Both the position numbers and the translations under genes were made by a program. 64,000 nucleotides of DNA from Bacteroidota bacterium (GTDB taxonomy: Bacteria; Bacteroidota; Bacteroidia; Bacteroidales; F082): positions 1 to 64,000 of the forward strand of contig JAERTD010000081.1 in the NCBI GenBank assembly GCA_016845175.1, read 5' to 3'. The notes beneath the pieces are model-generated. The model saw only the letters and a program-made list of their open reading frames with translations. It had not been told where the DNA came from and did not search any database. This document shows positions 33,585 to 42,514 of this stretch, in pieces. The number at the start of each line of letters is the position of its first letter. Positions within the stretch are counted from its first letter, which is position 1.

Positions 33585-35045
33585 ATGAGTAAGGATATTT
33601 TAACCCTTAAACCAGAGGGTATGTGGAAGCATTTCTATGCGCTGACACAAATACCACGCCCTTCAAAGAAAGAAGCCGAAGCCATTGCCTACCTTAAGAA
33701 ATTTGGGGAAGACCTGGGTTTGGAAACCATTGTTGATGAAGTGGGTAATGTAATCATTAAGAAGCCGGCCACTGAAGGCATGGAAGACCGAAAAGGAATA
33801 ATCCTGCAAGGTCATATTGATATGGTACCGCAGAAAAATGCGGATACCGACCACGATTTTGAAAAAGATCCCATTGATGCCTATATCGATGGTGAGTGGG
33901 TAACTGCCAAAGGTACTACCCTTGGTGCTGATAATGGCATGGGTGTAGCTGCTGCAATGGCTGTACTTGAAGCCACTGACCTGAAACATGGTCCGGTGGA
34001 AGCATTGTTTACCATGGATGAGGAAACAGGAATGACAGGAGCTGAAAACCTGAAAGCCGGTATCCTTGATGGTGACATTTTGTTGAATATGGACTCTGAG
34101 GACGAAGGTGAATTGTATATTGGTTGTGCCGGTGGTGTTGACAGTAATGGATACTTCGAATATACTACTGATGCAGTTCCTGAAGCTATGGCAGCTTTCA
34201 AGATTACAGTAAAAGGTTTGAAAGGTGGACACTCAGGGCTGGATATCAATCTTGGTCGTGGCAATGCCAACAAAATTATGAATGTGCTGCTCATGAAAGC
34301 AGGAGAGAAGTATGGCTTAAGAGTTGCCGACATCAATGGCGGAAGTCTTAGAAATGCTATACCTCGTGAATCATTTGTTACCGTAGTTGTTCCTGAAGCT
34401 TCCAAGGAAGATTTTGGTCAATTTGTAACTGAATTTAATGAGATTGCTCAGGATGAATTTTCAGAAGCTGATCCTGGTGTTCAGGTGATAGCAGAAGCTG
34501 CCGACATGCCTGAAAACCTGATCGATGAAGCTACCATGAAAAACCTGTACAAGGCAGTTGCTGATACGCCAAACGGAGTTATTAGCATGAGCGAAGATTT
34601 TGATGGTATTGTGCAAACCTCTACTAACCTGGCCATTGTGAAGTCAGATGGTAAAGGAATTACCATGGCTTCTCTGCAAAGGAGTCTTGTGGATGCTGAA
34701 CGCGATGAACTGGCTGCCAAAGTCCGTACGGTATTTGAAGCCGGGTCTGCCAAAGCTGAGAGCATGGGTGCTTATCCAGGTTGGAAACCCAATCCTGAAT
34801 CTGCCATACTCAAAGAAATGCAGGATGTATATAACAACAAATTCGGAAAAATTCCGGAGGTGAAAGTAATCCACGCAGGTTTAGAATGCGGTATTCTGGG
34901 AGCCACTTATACCAATTGGGATATGATCTCCTTTGGGCCAACCATTCGCAACCCTCATTCACCTGATGAAATGGTGAATATTGCCACCGTTGATCTGTTC
35001 TGGCAATTCCTTGTGGAAACCTTGGCACATGCACCCGCGAAGTAA
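33585..35045 (+). CDS. pepD: Cytosol non-specific dipeptidase (aminoacyl-histidine dipeptidase)
   Basis: A 486-residue M20C peptidase that hydrolyses a wide range of dipeptides in the cytoplasm. Metal and catalytic motifs: LQGHIDMVPQ (HxD), TLGADNGMGVAAAMA (bridging Asp), TMDEETGMTGA (catalytic and ligand Glu), NMDSEDEGELYIGCAGG and, near the end, HAGLECG. Length and layout are those of PepD. It is cotranscribed with the MFS carrier (19-bp gap). Confidence 0.95.
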   Translation: MSKDILTLKPEGMWKHFYALTQIPRPSKKEAEAIAYLKKFGEDLGLETIVDEVGNVIIKKPATEGMEDRKGIILQGHIDMVPQKNADTDHDFEKDPIDAYIDGEWVTAKGTTLGADNGMGVAAAMAVLEATDLKHGPVEALFTMDEETGMTGAENLKAGILDGDILLNMDSEDEGELYIGCAGGVDSNGYFEYTTDAVPEAMAAFKITVKGLKGGHSGLDINLGRGNANKIMNVLLMKAGEKYGLRVADINGGSLRNAIPRESFVTVVVPEASKEDFGQFVTEFNEIAQDEFSEADPGVQVIAEAADMPENLIDEATMKNLYKAVADTPNGVISMSEDFDGIVQTSTNLAIVKSDGKGITMASLQRSLVDAERDELAAKVRTVFEAGSAKAESMGAYPGWKPNPESAILKEMQDVYNNKFGKIPEVKVIHAGLECGILGATYTNWDMISFGPTIRNPHSPDEMVNIATVDLFWQFLVETLAHAPAK

Positions 35046-35172
35046 AGGATTTATCACCATAGATGAAAGACTGAATGAGGCTGCCGAAAGCAATTTGAGG
35101 TTCTTTTCGAGTCGATAGCGGCGATTTTTTTAGTTTTTCATCTATTTATTTTTCCTTTTTAAAATATTTATT

Positions 35173-35180
35173 TACTTTTG
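35173..35180 (+). promoter_or_regulatory. -7 element of rpmH
   Basis: TACTTTTG followed by C, 22 nt before the rpmH ATG. A 10-bp inverted pair (ATAGATGAAA at 35059-35068 and TTTCATCTAT at 35136-35145) lies upstream in the 157-bp gap after pepD. Confidence 0.5.
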
Positions 35181-35202
35181 CACTCCCAAAATTCAGAGTA
35201 AA

Positions 35203-35355
35203 ATGACTAAGAGAACATTTCAGCCTTCAGTAAGGAAAAGAAAAAATAAGCACGGATTCCGTGAAAGAATGGCAACAGTTAATGGCCGTAAAGTGTTGAA
35301 GAGAAGAAGGTCAAAAGGAAGACACAAGCTTACCGTTTCTGACGAAGGTAAATAG
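35203..35355 (+). CDS. rpmH: 50S ribosomal protein L34
   Basis: A 50-residue basic protein of the large ribosomal subunit, starting [20 protein letters not shown] with [22 protein letters not shown] following, an unmistakable L34. It is not next to rnpA or dnaA here. An upstream TACTTTTG element and a terminator directly after it show it is transcribed as a single gene. Confidence 0.97.
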   Translation: MTKRTFQPSVRKRKNKHGFRERMATVNGRKVLKRRRSKGRHKLTVSDEGK

Positions 35356-35390
35356 CACTTCGCTGTAATAACAGCTAAGCAAAATATAGT

Positions 35391-35420
35391 AGGAGGTATG
35401 GATGCATGCCTCCTTTTTTT
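35391..35420 (+). terminator. Terminator of rpmH
   Basis: AGGAGGTATG (35391-35400) pairs with CATGCCTCCT (35405-35414), including one G-T pair, with a 4-nt loop and a T-run to 35420. Confidence 0.8.
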
Positions 35421-35478
35421 GTTTAGTGTTTTTGAAAAAACAATAACTTCGCAAGGAGTTTTAAAAGGGCTTGTTTAA

Positions 35479-35733
35479 ATGGAAATCTTACTTTGGATCA
35501 TACTTATTTTCTTCATCCTGGGCTATGGCTTTCGCTTGTTTTTTAGATATGCTATGCCATGGTTGCTCACTTTGTTTCTAAAAAAACAACAGGAGAAATT
35601 CAGTCAGATGACTGGTCAGCAGCAGCAAGAAACCAAAAATGAAGGAGATGTGAACATCCGGAAAACGAGAAAAACAAACAAGTCGAAAGAAGATTCTGAT
35701 TTTGGAGAGTATGTGGATTTTGAGGATGTTTAG
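35479..35733 (+). CDS. DUF4834 small membrane protein
   Basis: 84 residues with an N-terminal hydrophobic helix (about 3-22, LLWIILIFFILGYGFRLFF) and a polar tail with Gln-, Lys- and Asp-rich stretches ending GEYVDFEDV. This is the typical DUF4834 layout in Bacteroidota. Function unknown. It lies 39 bp ahead of the YfhO gene on the same strand and is probably cotranscribed with it. Confidence 0.8.
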   Translation: MEILLWIILIFFILGYGFRLFFRYAMPWLLTLFLKKQQEKFSQMTGQQQQETKNEGDVNIRKTRKTNKSKEDSDFGEYVDFEDV

Positions 35734-35772
35734 TCTCCACATTTTTCTCCAACGACCATAAATAGTAGACCT

Positions 35773-38271
35773 ATGATTAAAAGTCATTTGCAAAAAGCTC
35801 TGCCTTATGGCATAGCTATCCTGATTTTTCTGGCCATTACCATTGTATACTTTTCTCCACTATTGGAAGGAAAGAAACTGGACCAGAGCGATATTGCCAT
35901 GTTCAAAGGTATGTCCAAGGAAATTGTTGATTACAGGGCTGAAACAGGGGAAGAGGCTTTATGGACCAATTCCATGTTCGGAGGGATGCCTGCCTGGCAG
36001 ATATCCGTAATCTATAATGGCAATCTGATGCGTTATGTAGATAAAGCACTCATGCTTGGTTTGCCCTATCCGGCCAATTATGTGTTCCTGTACTTTCTAG
36101 GCTTTTTCATCTTGCTGTTGGTAATGAAAATGGATAAATGGGTGGCGCTGATTGGGGCCATTGCCTTTGCATTGTCTTCCTATTTCTTTATCATACTAGG
36201 CGTGGGACATACCTCAAAGGCACACGCCATTGGATATATGGCACCTGTATTGGCAGGGATCATACTCGCTTTCGACGGAAAATACCTCAAGGGTGCTTTA
36301 CTTACAGCCATAGCACTGGCACTGGAAATTGTTTCAGGCCACCTCCAAATTACCTATTACCTGCTCCTGATGGTTATTATTTATGGTATCTACCAGTTGG
36401 TAACCACCATTAAGAAAAAGAATTATGCGCATTTCTTCAAGGCTTCAGCCTTCTTGATCGTTGCTGCCATTTTAGCCATTTCGACCCATACCACCAATTT
36501 ATGGGCTACCTATGAATATGGTAAGGATACCATGAGAGGCGCTCCGGAGTTGACCAAAAACCAGGAAAATAAATCCAGTGGTTTGGATCGTGATTATATT
36601 ACCCATTGGAGTTATGGCATTGGAGAAACCTGGTCGTTGCTTATACCCAATGCAAAGGGTGGAGCATCTGCATTAATTGGTGATAGCAAGCACTTGGATC
36701 GGGCGGAGCCTGCCTATCGGAATTTTGTGTCCCAGCAAGGTAATGCCTATTGGGGAGATCAGCCAGGCACCTCAGGGCCGGTCTATGTGGGAGCCATTGT
36801 AATGTTCCTGTTTATCCTGGGATTATTCATTGTGGATAATAAACTAAAGTGGGCTTTATTGGCCATGACCCTCTTATCCATATTCCTGGGTTGGGGTAAG
36901 AATTTCATGGAGTTTACCAATTTCTTTATCGATTATATACCGGGTTATAATAAATTCCGTGCGGTCTCCATGACCTTGGTGATGGCGGAATTATCCATAC
37001 CCATACTGGCATTTATGGCCCTCGATAAAGTGATCAGAAACAAAGACCAGTTGAAGCTACAGCCCAAGCCTTTTTACTGGGCAGCAGGTGTCACAGCAGG
37101 GATTACAGCTGTATTTTACCTTATGCCTACTTTGTTTTTTAACTTTTTGAGTGTGTATGAAAACCAGCAACTTTCACAAATGTCCAGTGGGCCTGACGCT
37201 GCTCAGATGATGACCTTTTTCAGTAGCCTGGAAGCCGTCAGGATCGGTATTTTTAAGGCGGATACGGCTAGAAGCCTGATCTATGTCTTGTTGGCTACTG
37301 GTATCATTTTTCTGTATATCCGTGGGACTATTCAAAAACATTGGTTGATCGTATTGCTTGCAATATTCATTGTTGCCGACATGGCCACCATTAACCGCAG
37401 ATACTTAAACAACGATAATTTTGTAAGGGCCAAAAAAGTGGATGTGCCCTTCCAGGCTAGTGTGGCCAATAAATCCATACTATCTGATCCGGATCCCGAT
37501 TTCAGGGTGTTGGATGTGAGCAGAAACACCTTTAATGATGCCAGTTGTTCCTATTTTCATAAATCCATCGGTGGTTATCATGGTGCGAAACTGCAGCGGT
37601 ATCAGGACTTAATAGAGGCGCATATCCAACATGAGATTGCTGCCATTGCCAATACCTTCCGATCAGGAGTTACCAATGAGCAAATTGACCAGGCCCTTCA
37701 GCAGCAGCAAGTGCTAAATATGCTGAACACTCGCTATTTAATCTACAACCCAGAAGCCGCCGGCTTACCCAACCGCCATGCTTTCGGACATGCCTGGATG
37801 GTTCAAGATGTGGTAAAAGTGGTCAATGCCGATGAGGAGATTGAACAAGTGGGTCAATACAATCTTCAACAAACAGCTATCATAGATAAACGTTTCGAGG
37901 AGCATTTAACACAAGAGCAGTTCAAAAGGGATTCCAATGCCAGTATCAAATTAACAACTTATGCGCCCAACGAATTATTGTATACATTCGAAGGAACTGA
38001 AAAACAATTGGTGGTGTTTTCAGAGATTTATTTTAAGAATGGATGGAAGGCCTATATAGATGGGACTGAAGTCCCACACATAAGAGCAAATTATGTGCTA
38101 AGAGCTCTTGAAGTCCCTGCAGGTGAGCATGACATCAGGTTTTCATTTGAGCCCAGGGTTTGGGTAGTTGGCGAGAAAGTGTCATTGGCAGGTTCTCTGA
38201 TTGTATTACTCATGGCCATTGCTATATTGGGTATGGAAGCCAAAAAAGTTTTTGTCAGGAAAGATGCCTGA
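35773..38271 (+). CDS. YfhO family membrane protein
   Basis: 832 residues. About 12-13 membrane helices occupy residues 10-530, with an extracytoplasmic loop containing FGGMPAWQ near 70 (typical YfhO/GT-C-like first loop). A soluble region follows, and a last helix lies near 805-822. In Firmicutes YfhO relates to glycosylation of lipoteichoic acid; in Bacteroidota the family is common and probably a GT-C type transferase or an accessory for surface glycans. It lies between DUF4834 and a GT4 enzyme (57-bp gap), which suits a glycan role. The exact substrate is unknown. Confidence 0.78.
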   Translation: MIKSHLQKALPYGIAILIFLAITIVYFSPLLEGKKLDQSDIAMFKGMSKEIVDYRAETGEEALWTNSMFGGMPAWQISVIYNGNLMRYVDKALMLGLPYPANYVFLYFLGFFILLLVMKMDKWVALIGAIAFALSSYFFIILGVGHTSKAHAIGYMAPVLAGIILAFDGKYLKGALLTAIALALEIVSGHLQITYYLLLMVIIYGIYQLVTTIKKKNYAHFFKASAFLIVAAILAISTHTTNLWATYEYGKDTMRGAPELTKNQENKSSGLDRDYITHWSYGIGETWSLLIPNAKGGASALIGDSKHLDRAEPAYRNFVSQQGNAYWGDQPGTSGPVYVGAIVMFLFILGLFIVDNKLKWALLAMTLLSIFLGWGKNFMEFTNFFIDYIPGYNKFRAVSMTLVMAELSIPILAFMALDKVIRNKDQLKLQPKPFYWAAGVTAGITAVFYLMPTLFFNFLSVYENQQLSQMSSGPDAAQMMTFFSSLEAVRIGIFKADTARSLIYVLLATGIIFLYIRGTIQKHWLIVLLAIFIVADMATINRRYLNNDNFVRAKKVDVPFQASVANKSILSDPDPDFRVLDVSRNTFNDASCSYFHKSIGGYHGAKLQRYQDLIEAHIQHEIAAIANTFRSGVTNEQIDQALQQQQVLNMLNTRYLIYNPEAAGLPNRHAFGHAWMVQDVVKVVNADEEIEQVGQYNLQQTAIIDKRFEEHLTQEQFKRDSNASIKLTTYAPNELLYTFEGTEKQLVVFSEIYFKNGWKAYIDGTEVPHIRANYVLRALEVPAGEHDIRFSFEPRVWVVGEKVSLAGSLIVLLMAIAILGMEAKKVFVRKDA

Positions 38272-38328
38272 TGTTTAGCTTTATCCGCTTCTTATGGTCG
38301 CTTGATAATTATATAAGGTTACGATATT

Positions 38329-39618
38329 TTGAAGAAAGTACTTGTTATAAGCTATTATTGGCCCCCCAGTGGTGGAGCAGGGGTACAGCGATGGTTGAAA
38401 TTCGTTAAGTACTTTGAATCTGTTGGTCTGGAGCCCATCGTACTCACAGTCCATCCAAAATATGCTTCTTATGCCATTACCGATGCGAGTCTGGAAGCAG
38501 ATGTGCCGGAAGCGATTCGTGTTTTCCGCACCAAGTCGAGGGAGCCTTTTGGTTTATACAAGAAATTTACCGGAAAGAAGGATATTCCCTATGGGGGCTT
38601 TGCCAACGAATCCAATCCAGGCTTATTACAGAAGATATCACGAATGATCAGAGGTAATTTGTTTATTCCTGATGCACGAGTGGGTTGGAATACCTTTGCC
38701 TATAAACAGGCCCTCAGCCTGATTAAACAATACAATATTAAAACAGTAATTACCAGTAGCCCACCGCATTCTACACAGTTGATTGGCCTGAAGCTCAAAA
38801 AGGCACTTGGAATCAGATGGATTGCCGACCTGCGGGATCCCTGGACCGAGATCTATTATTATGATCGACTGTACCACAGCGCATTGGCGAAAAAACTGGA
38901 TGCCAGGTATGAACGAAATACCCTGGAAGCTTCTGATGCAGTGGTTGTGGTGAGTGAAGCCATTAAAAGGTCGTTTGCACAAAAATCATCAGAAGGTGTA
39001 CTGGAGAAGATTCATGTCATACCCAATGGTTTTGATGCTGTTGATTTCACTGGAAAAGCCAAATGGTCAACCAAAGATTTTATAATTACTTATACAGGTA
39101 CCATTGCAGATAACTACAATATGCATGCTTTCTTTAAGGCAGTTGTAAGGCTGATGGCCAGCATTGACCATTGTAAACTAAAGTTGCGCTTTGTGGGTGA
39201 AGTATCCGATGGTATCAAAGGTCAGGTAATAACAAGAGGTCTTGAGTCTTGTGTGGAGTATATTAAGCATGTGGTACACAAAGAATCTGTGGACTATTTG
39301 TTAAGCAGCACCGCCCTGTTACTGGTCATTCCTGATGTGCCCAAGAACGAGGGTATACTCACCGGAAAACTATTTGAATACCTGGCGTCTCAAAAACAAA
39401 TTATTGGTCTGGGGCCTGAAACCGGAGATGCGGCTGTTATTTTAAAAGAAACTGAGGCTGGAATGATGATTGATCATAATGATGAAGATCAGATTTATAA
39501 TCAGCTGCATATGTTATATAAGAATTGGCTGGATAACCCTCAAATACCAGTAGCCTCAAAGAAATTCTATGAGTATTCCCGCGAAGCCCTGACCAAAAAG
39601 TTTGCCAAGTTGGTTTGA
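38329..39618 (+). CDS. Glycosyltransferase family 4 protein (TTG start)
   Basis: 429 residues, GT-B fold. The N-terminal strand and loop KKVLVISYYWPPSGGAGVQR matches this family exactly at its start, so the TTG at 38329 is the true initiation codon even without an ATG. The C-terminal Rossmann half contains ITYTGTIADNYNM, RFVGEVSDG, and GILTGKLFEYLASQKQIIG in short pieces. It probably adds a sugar to a lipid-linked surface polysaccharide. It follows YfhO by 57 bp. Confidence 0.88.
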   Translation: MKKVLVISYYWPPSGGAGVQRWLKFVKYFESVGLEPIVLTVHPKYASYAITDASLEADVPEAIRVFRTKSREPFGLYKKFTGKKDIPYGGFANESNPGLLQKISRMIRGNLFIPDARVGWNTFAYKQALSLIKQYNIKTVITSSPPHSTQLIGLKLKKALGIRWIADLRDPWTEIYYYDRLYHSALAKKLDARYERNTLEASDAVVVVSEAIKRSFAQKSSEGVLEKIHVIPNGFDAVDFTGKAKWSTKDFIITYTGTIADNYNMHAFFKAVVRLMASIDHCKLKLRFVGEVSDGIKGQVITRGLESCVEYIKHVVHKESVDYLLSSTALLLVIPDVPKNEGILTGKLFEYLASQKQIIGLGPETGDAAVILKETEAGMMIDHNDEDQIYNQLHMLYKNWLDNPQIPVASKKFYEYSREALTKKFAKLV

Positions 39619-39953
39619 TCACTATAGATGATATTAAAATTGATTTCCCTAAAGCTGGGAGGCCTCCCCATGAATTGGGACGAGTAAGTCAAGGCTGCTT
39701 TTTATCCTCATCCTTCATATTTGTAAAAACTAAGTTCACATGAGTGATTTCCTCAATCCTTCGGAACTTCTCATGTTCACTATGCTTTTACTTCTATTCA
39801 GGAATTGATAAAAAGAGGCCGTCAGCCAATGACATGTAAATGGTAATTAAAACCCCATATGGTAGACGTATAGAAAAACAAAGAGTTGCTAAAATATTGG
39901 AGCTGATTCTGTTGTTTTTATTAATTTAGTAAGCTACAACCCGAAAAACTGCT
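39619..39953. other. Intergenic region containing 128-nt repeat copy B
   Basis: 335 bp between the GT4 stop and the DNRLRE gene. It holds the second copy of the 128-nt element (39693-39820). Upstream of it, GGGAGGCCTCCCC near 39657-39669 resembles the short GC-rich hairpin before copy A. No gene is seen. Confidence 0.6.
39693..39820. repeat. 128-nt dispersed structured repeat, copy B
   Basis: Gapless partner of 4434-4561 (106 of 128 identical by hand count). Outer arms GGCTGCTTTTTATC (39693-39706) and GATAAAAAGAGGCC (39807-39820). Inner stem ACATGAG (39738-39744) / CTCATGT (39770-39776), with two base-pair changes relative to copy A, both compensated. AAGTTC (39732-39737) and GAACTT (39764-39769) are conserved. 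Loop segment TGATTTCCTCA and CCTTCGGAACTT are unchanged. Confidence 0.7.
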
Positions 39954-41426
39954 ATGAAGAAAATAAGTTTGTTGTTCAGCTTAGGTATAGTCTTGCTTCT
40001 GTCTGTTCAGATACATGCACAGGATACCATTACGATAGTACTGACAGGAGAGGACCTTCAGGATGCTTATATTAATAATGTCATACCTGAGCCCTATGGT
40101 TTGGCACCTTCACTTATTTGTGCCAACTGGACCTATTATGGTCAGCCTGGCATTGGAAGAATTTTGATCAACTATGATCTGGCCAATAACAGCCCCAACC
40201 TTACATTCCTAAGTGCTTCCATACATCTTTTTCACAATCCCACCTCTGGTCATATTGGTCATGCCAATTGGGGAGGTGACAATAGTGGTCAAATGGTAAG
40301 GGTTACGGAAGACTGGACCTATGAAGAAGTAAGCTGGTTTAACCAGCCAGGAACCACAAATACCAATGCAATAATATTACCAGCTCCTGAAACAGACAGT
40401 TCTGATTTCCTTGACATCGATATTACTGAAATGGCAAGAAATATGCTCAGGAATCCGGACCGGGCATTTGGTGTGATGCTAAAACTGGCCAATGAGGACA
40501 ACCTATATACCAGCTTGGTTTTTGCTTCAAGTGAACATGAAAACAGTGATTTATGGCCACGGGTGGAAATGAAATTCCTGGGATTGCCACCGGCACAGGA
40601 TTCCGTACATTCCTATCGGAACTCGAGCCTTAGCGGGCAGGAAGCCTGTGTTTATGAAAATCCTGTGGTAGCTATGGAAGACCCTGGTACTTTATCTACT
40701 GGTGTTCAGGAATTTGAGGAAGGCTGGAGTGCCTCCCGAACTTATATTAAGTTTGACTTGTCTGACCTGAAAGCCAACGACTCCATTATCAGGGCAGAAC
40801 TTAGTTTGTTTCACCATCCTGATGCAGCGTCAGAGGGTCATACCATGGGAAACAATGCCATGTTGTTTCAGCCTATACTATCGGATTGGGATAAAAATAG
40901 CATAGCATGGAATAACTTGCCTCCGACCAGTGAACAACATCAGCTTGAAATACCACCGGCGATTCAGTCTGATGACGACTATCTGAATATTGATGTTACC
41001 GAAATGGTGAAAGAGATGGTCAAAAATCCGGATGCCTGGCACGGGATTATGATGAGAATGGCTAATGAAGAAACCAATGGTGATGAACGTAAGGCTGTTT
41101 TTGCTTCTGCATACCATAGCGACCCTGATGTCAGGCCACATTTGGAAATCATTACTACCAGAACTGCCTCAATTCCATCAGAAAACATCGAGGGACCACA
41201 ATTTGGTTTATACCCAAGTCCTGCTGAGCAGACTTTACATATAAAACAGGCCTTTGACAGATCTGCTCTATACAGCATCTACGATGTAAAAGGTAGTTGT
41301 CTGACCAAGGGGAACTGTGAAACTCAAATTACAGCTGTGGATGTTTCTCAACTACCAAAGGGTATGTATATCATTCGATTAACAACTGATGGGAAGGTAG
41401 AAAGTCAAAAATTTATGAAGAAGTAA
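39954..41426 (+). CDS. Secreted protein with two DNRLRE domains and T9SS type A signal
   Basis: 490 residues. Signal peptide MKKISLLFSLGIVLLLSVQIHA. Two DNRLRE-type beta domains follow, about 25-215 and 225-400: each has a RILINYDL/TYIKFDLSDL strand, an HxxWGGD or HPDAASEGH segment, a WTYEEVSWFNQPG / WDKNSIAWNNLPP motif and LDIDITEMARNML / LNIDVTEMVKEMV. A type A sorting domain covers about 418-490 (FGLYPSPAEQTLHI ... GMYIIRL). DNRLRE domains are found in secreted surface proteins and bind or stabilise; no catalytic domain is seen. It converges on the gpsA-like gene 17 bp later. Confidence 0.85.
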   Translation: MKKISLLFSLGIVLLLSVQIHAQDTITIVLTGEDLQDAYINNVIPEPYGLAPSLICANWTYYGQPGIGRILINYDLANNSPNLTFLSASIHLFHNPTSGHIGHANWGGDNSGQMVRVTEDWTYEEVSWFNQPGTTNTNAIILPAPETDSSDFLDIDITEMARNMLRNPDRAFGVMLKLANEDNLYTSLVFASSEHENSDLWPRVEMKFLGLPPAQDSVHSYRNSSLSGQEACVYENPVVAMEDPGTLSTGVQEFEEGWSASRTYIKFDLSDLKANDSIIRAELSLFHHPDAASEGHTMGNNAMLFQPILSDWDKNSIAWNNLPPTSEQHQLEIPPAIQSDDDYLNIDVTEMVKEMVKNPDAWHGIMMRMANEETNGDERKAVFASAYHSDPDVRPHLEIITTRTASIPSENIEGPQFGLYPSPAEQTLHIKQAFDRSALYSIYDVKGSCLTKGNCETQITAVDVSQLPKGMYIIRLTTDGKVESQKFMKK

Positions 41427-41442
41427 ATGGAGTCAGGCCAGC

Positions 41443-42432
41443 TTAATTATTCTTGTAAAGGATGTTGTGCACGAAATTGGTGATGTCATATTTTTCATCA
41501 TTAAACACCTTATACAACTCTTTTAGCATTAGTTTCTTGGTCTTTATCTTGCGGTATTTGGCCATTTCTTCTATGAAAATATTTACAGCCAGTTTTCCTT
41601 CAAGAACCACTTTCTCTGAAATATAATCTGTAAAGAAGCCTTTGCCGATAAGCAGTCCCAGGGTTCGGTTTCGGCTCATATCGTTAAGGGCTGTCAGGCT
41701 AAAATCTCCAAAACCACAATAGTTGAACATGGTTTCTTCCTTGCCGCCAAATTTTTCAAGTAACCAACGCATTTCATTAATGGCCTTTGTGAGTACCAGT
41801 GATCTCAGATTGGGCGAATCAAAATGCGCATCAACAATACCTACTATGATGGCATAAATATTTTTTAAGATACTGGCCAGTTCAACTCCGTTAACGTCTG
41901 TGGAAAAATCCAGGAATATTGTCGTGCCATCAAAGATATCTCTGACCTGATCAAATCCCTTTTCTTTGGTGGATGCCAGCGTAAATCCGGTGGGCATTTT
42001 ATTAATGATCTCCCTTGCGAAAGAGGGGCCCTTTAAACTAAATACCGGGTTGGTTATGGTTTTGGTGAGGCAATTGGGGATGGTACGATGCTCATTTCCA
42101 AATCCTTTGGCCAGATTGATAATGAAAGCCTCATCATTAATTAGTTCCTTGTTTTCAGTAACATAGTCCACCACCACATTGGAAGGAATCCCAAGAAAAA
42201 TGATATCTGCTGTTTTAAGCACATTTTTGTCACTGGTTGCACTAAGAGAAGGATGGAGTACGATATTCGGAAAGTACTTTTTGTTGATGTGGTCCTCATT
42301 TATGCTCAGGATGACATCCTGCTCCACAGAGAGGAGGCAGATTGAATCTTTCTCCTTCAAACTAAGGACGTTTCCTATGGCGGTTGATATGGCTCCGCTG
42401 CCTATAAAGCAGATATTCAATGGTTTATCCAT
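41443..42432 (-). CDS. gpsA: Glycerol-3-phosphate dehydrogenase-like protein (divergent)
   Basis: 329 residues of the NAD(P)-dependent GpsA fold, which makes glycerol-3-phosphate from dihydroxyacetone phosphate. The Rossmann motif is GSGAISTAIG rather than the usual GxGSWGTA. Conserved elements remain: LAKGFG, LKGPSFAREI, ELASILKNIYAI (with the catalytic Lys) and CGFGDFSLT ... SRNRTLG. It is the last gene of the wecB operon, 82 bp after the methyltransferase, so it may supply glycerol phosphate for a surface polymer instead of, or besides, phospholipids. Family certain, exact role less so. Confidence 0.82.
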   Translation of the reverse strand: MDKPLNICFIGSGAISTAIGNVLSLKEKDSICLLSVEQDVILSINEDHINKKYFPNIVLHPSLSATSDKNVLKTADIIFLGIPSNVVVDYVTENKELINDEAFIINLAKGFGNEHRTIPNCLTKTITNPVFSLKGPSFAREIINKMPTGFTLASTKEKGFDQVRDIFDGTTIFLDFSTDVNGVELASILKNIYAIIVGIVDAHFDSPNLRSLVLTKAINEMRWLLEKFGGKEETMFNYCGFGDFSLTALNDMSRNRTLGLLIGKGFFTDYISEKVVLEGKLAVNIFIEEMAKYRKIKTKKLMLKELYKVFNDEKYDITNFVHNILYKNN

Positions 42433-42514
42433 TTACCTTTTTCCGAATGCGAAGGTAAAAGTACGAATTTATGAATAAGTAGAGAATTTCGCTGGATTTG
42501 ACCCCTTTGAGTAT

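Noticed and set aside
33663..34232. 189-codon antisense frame in pepD
   Set aside because: No start signal or recognisable domain; overlaps a clear gene.
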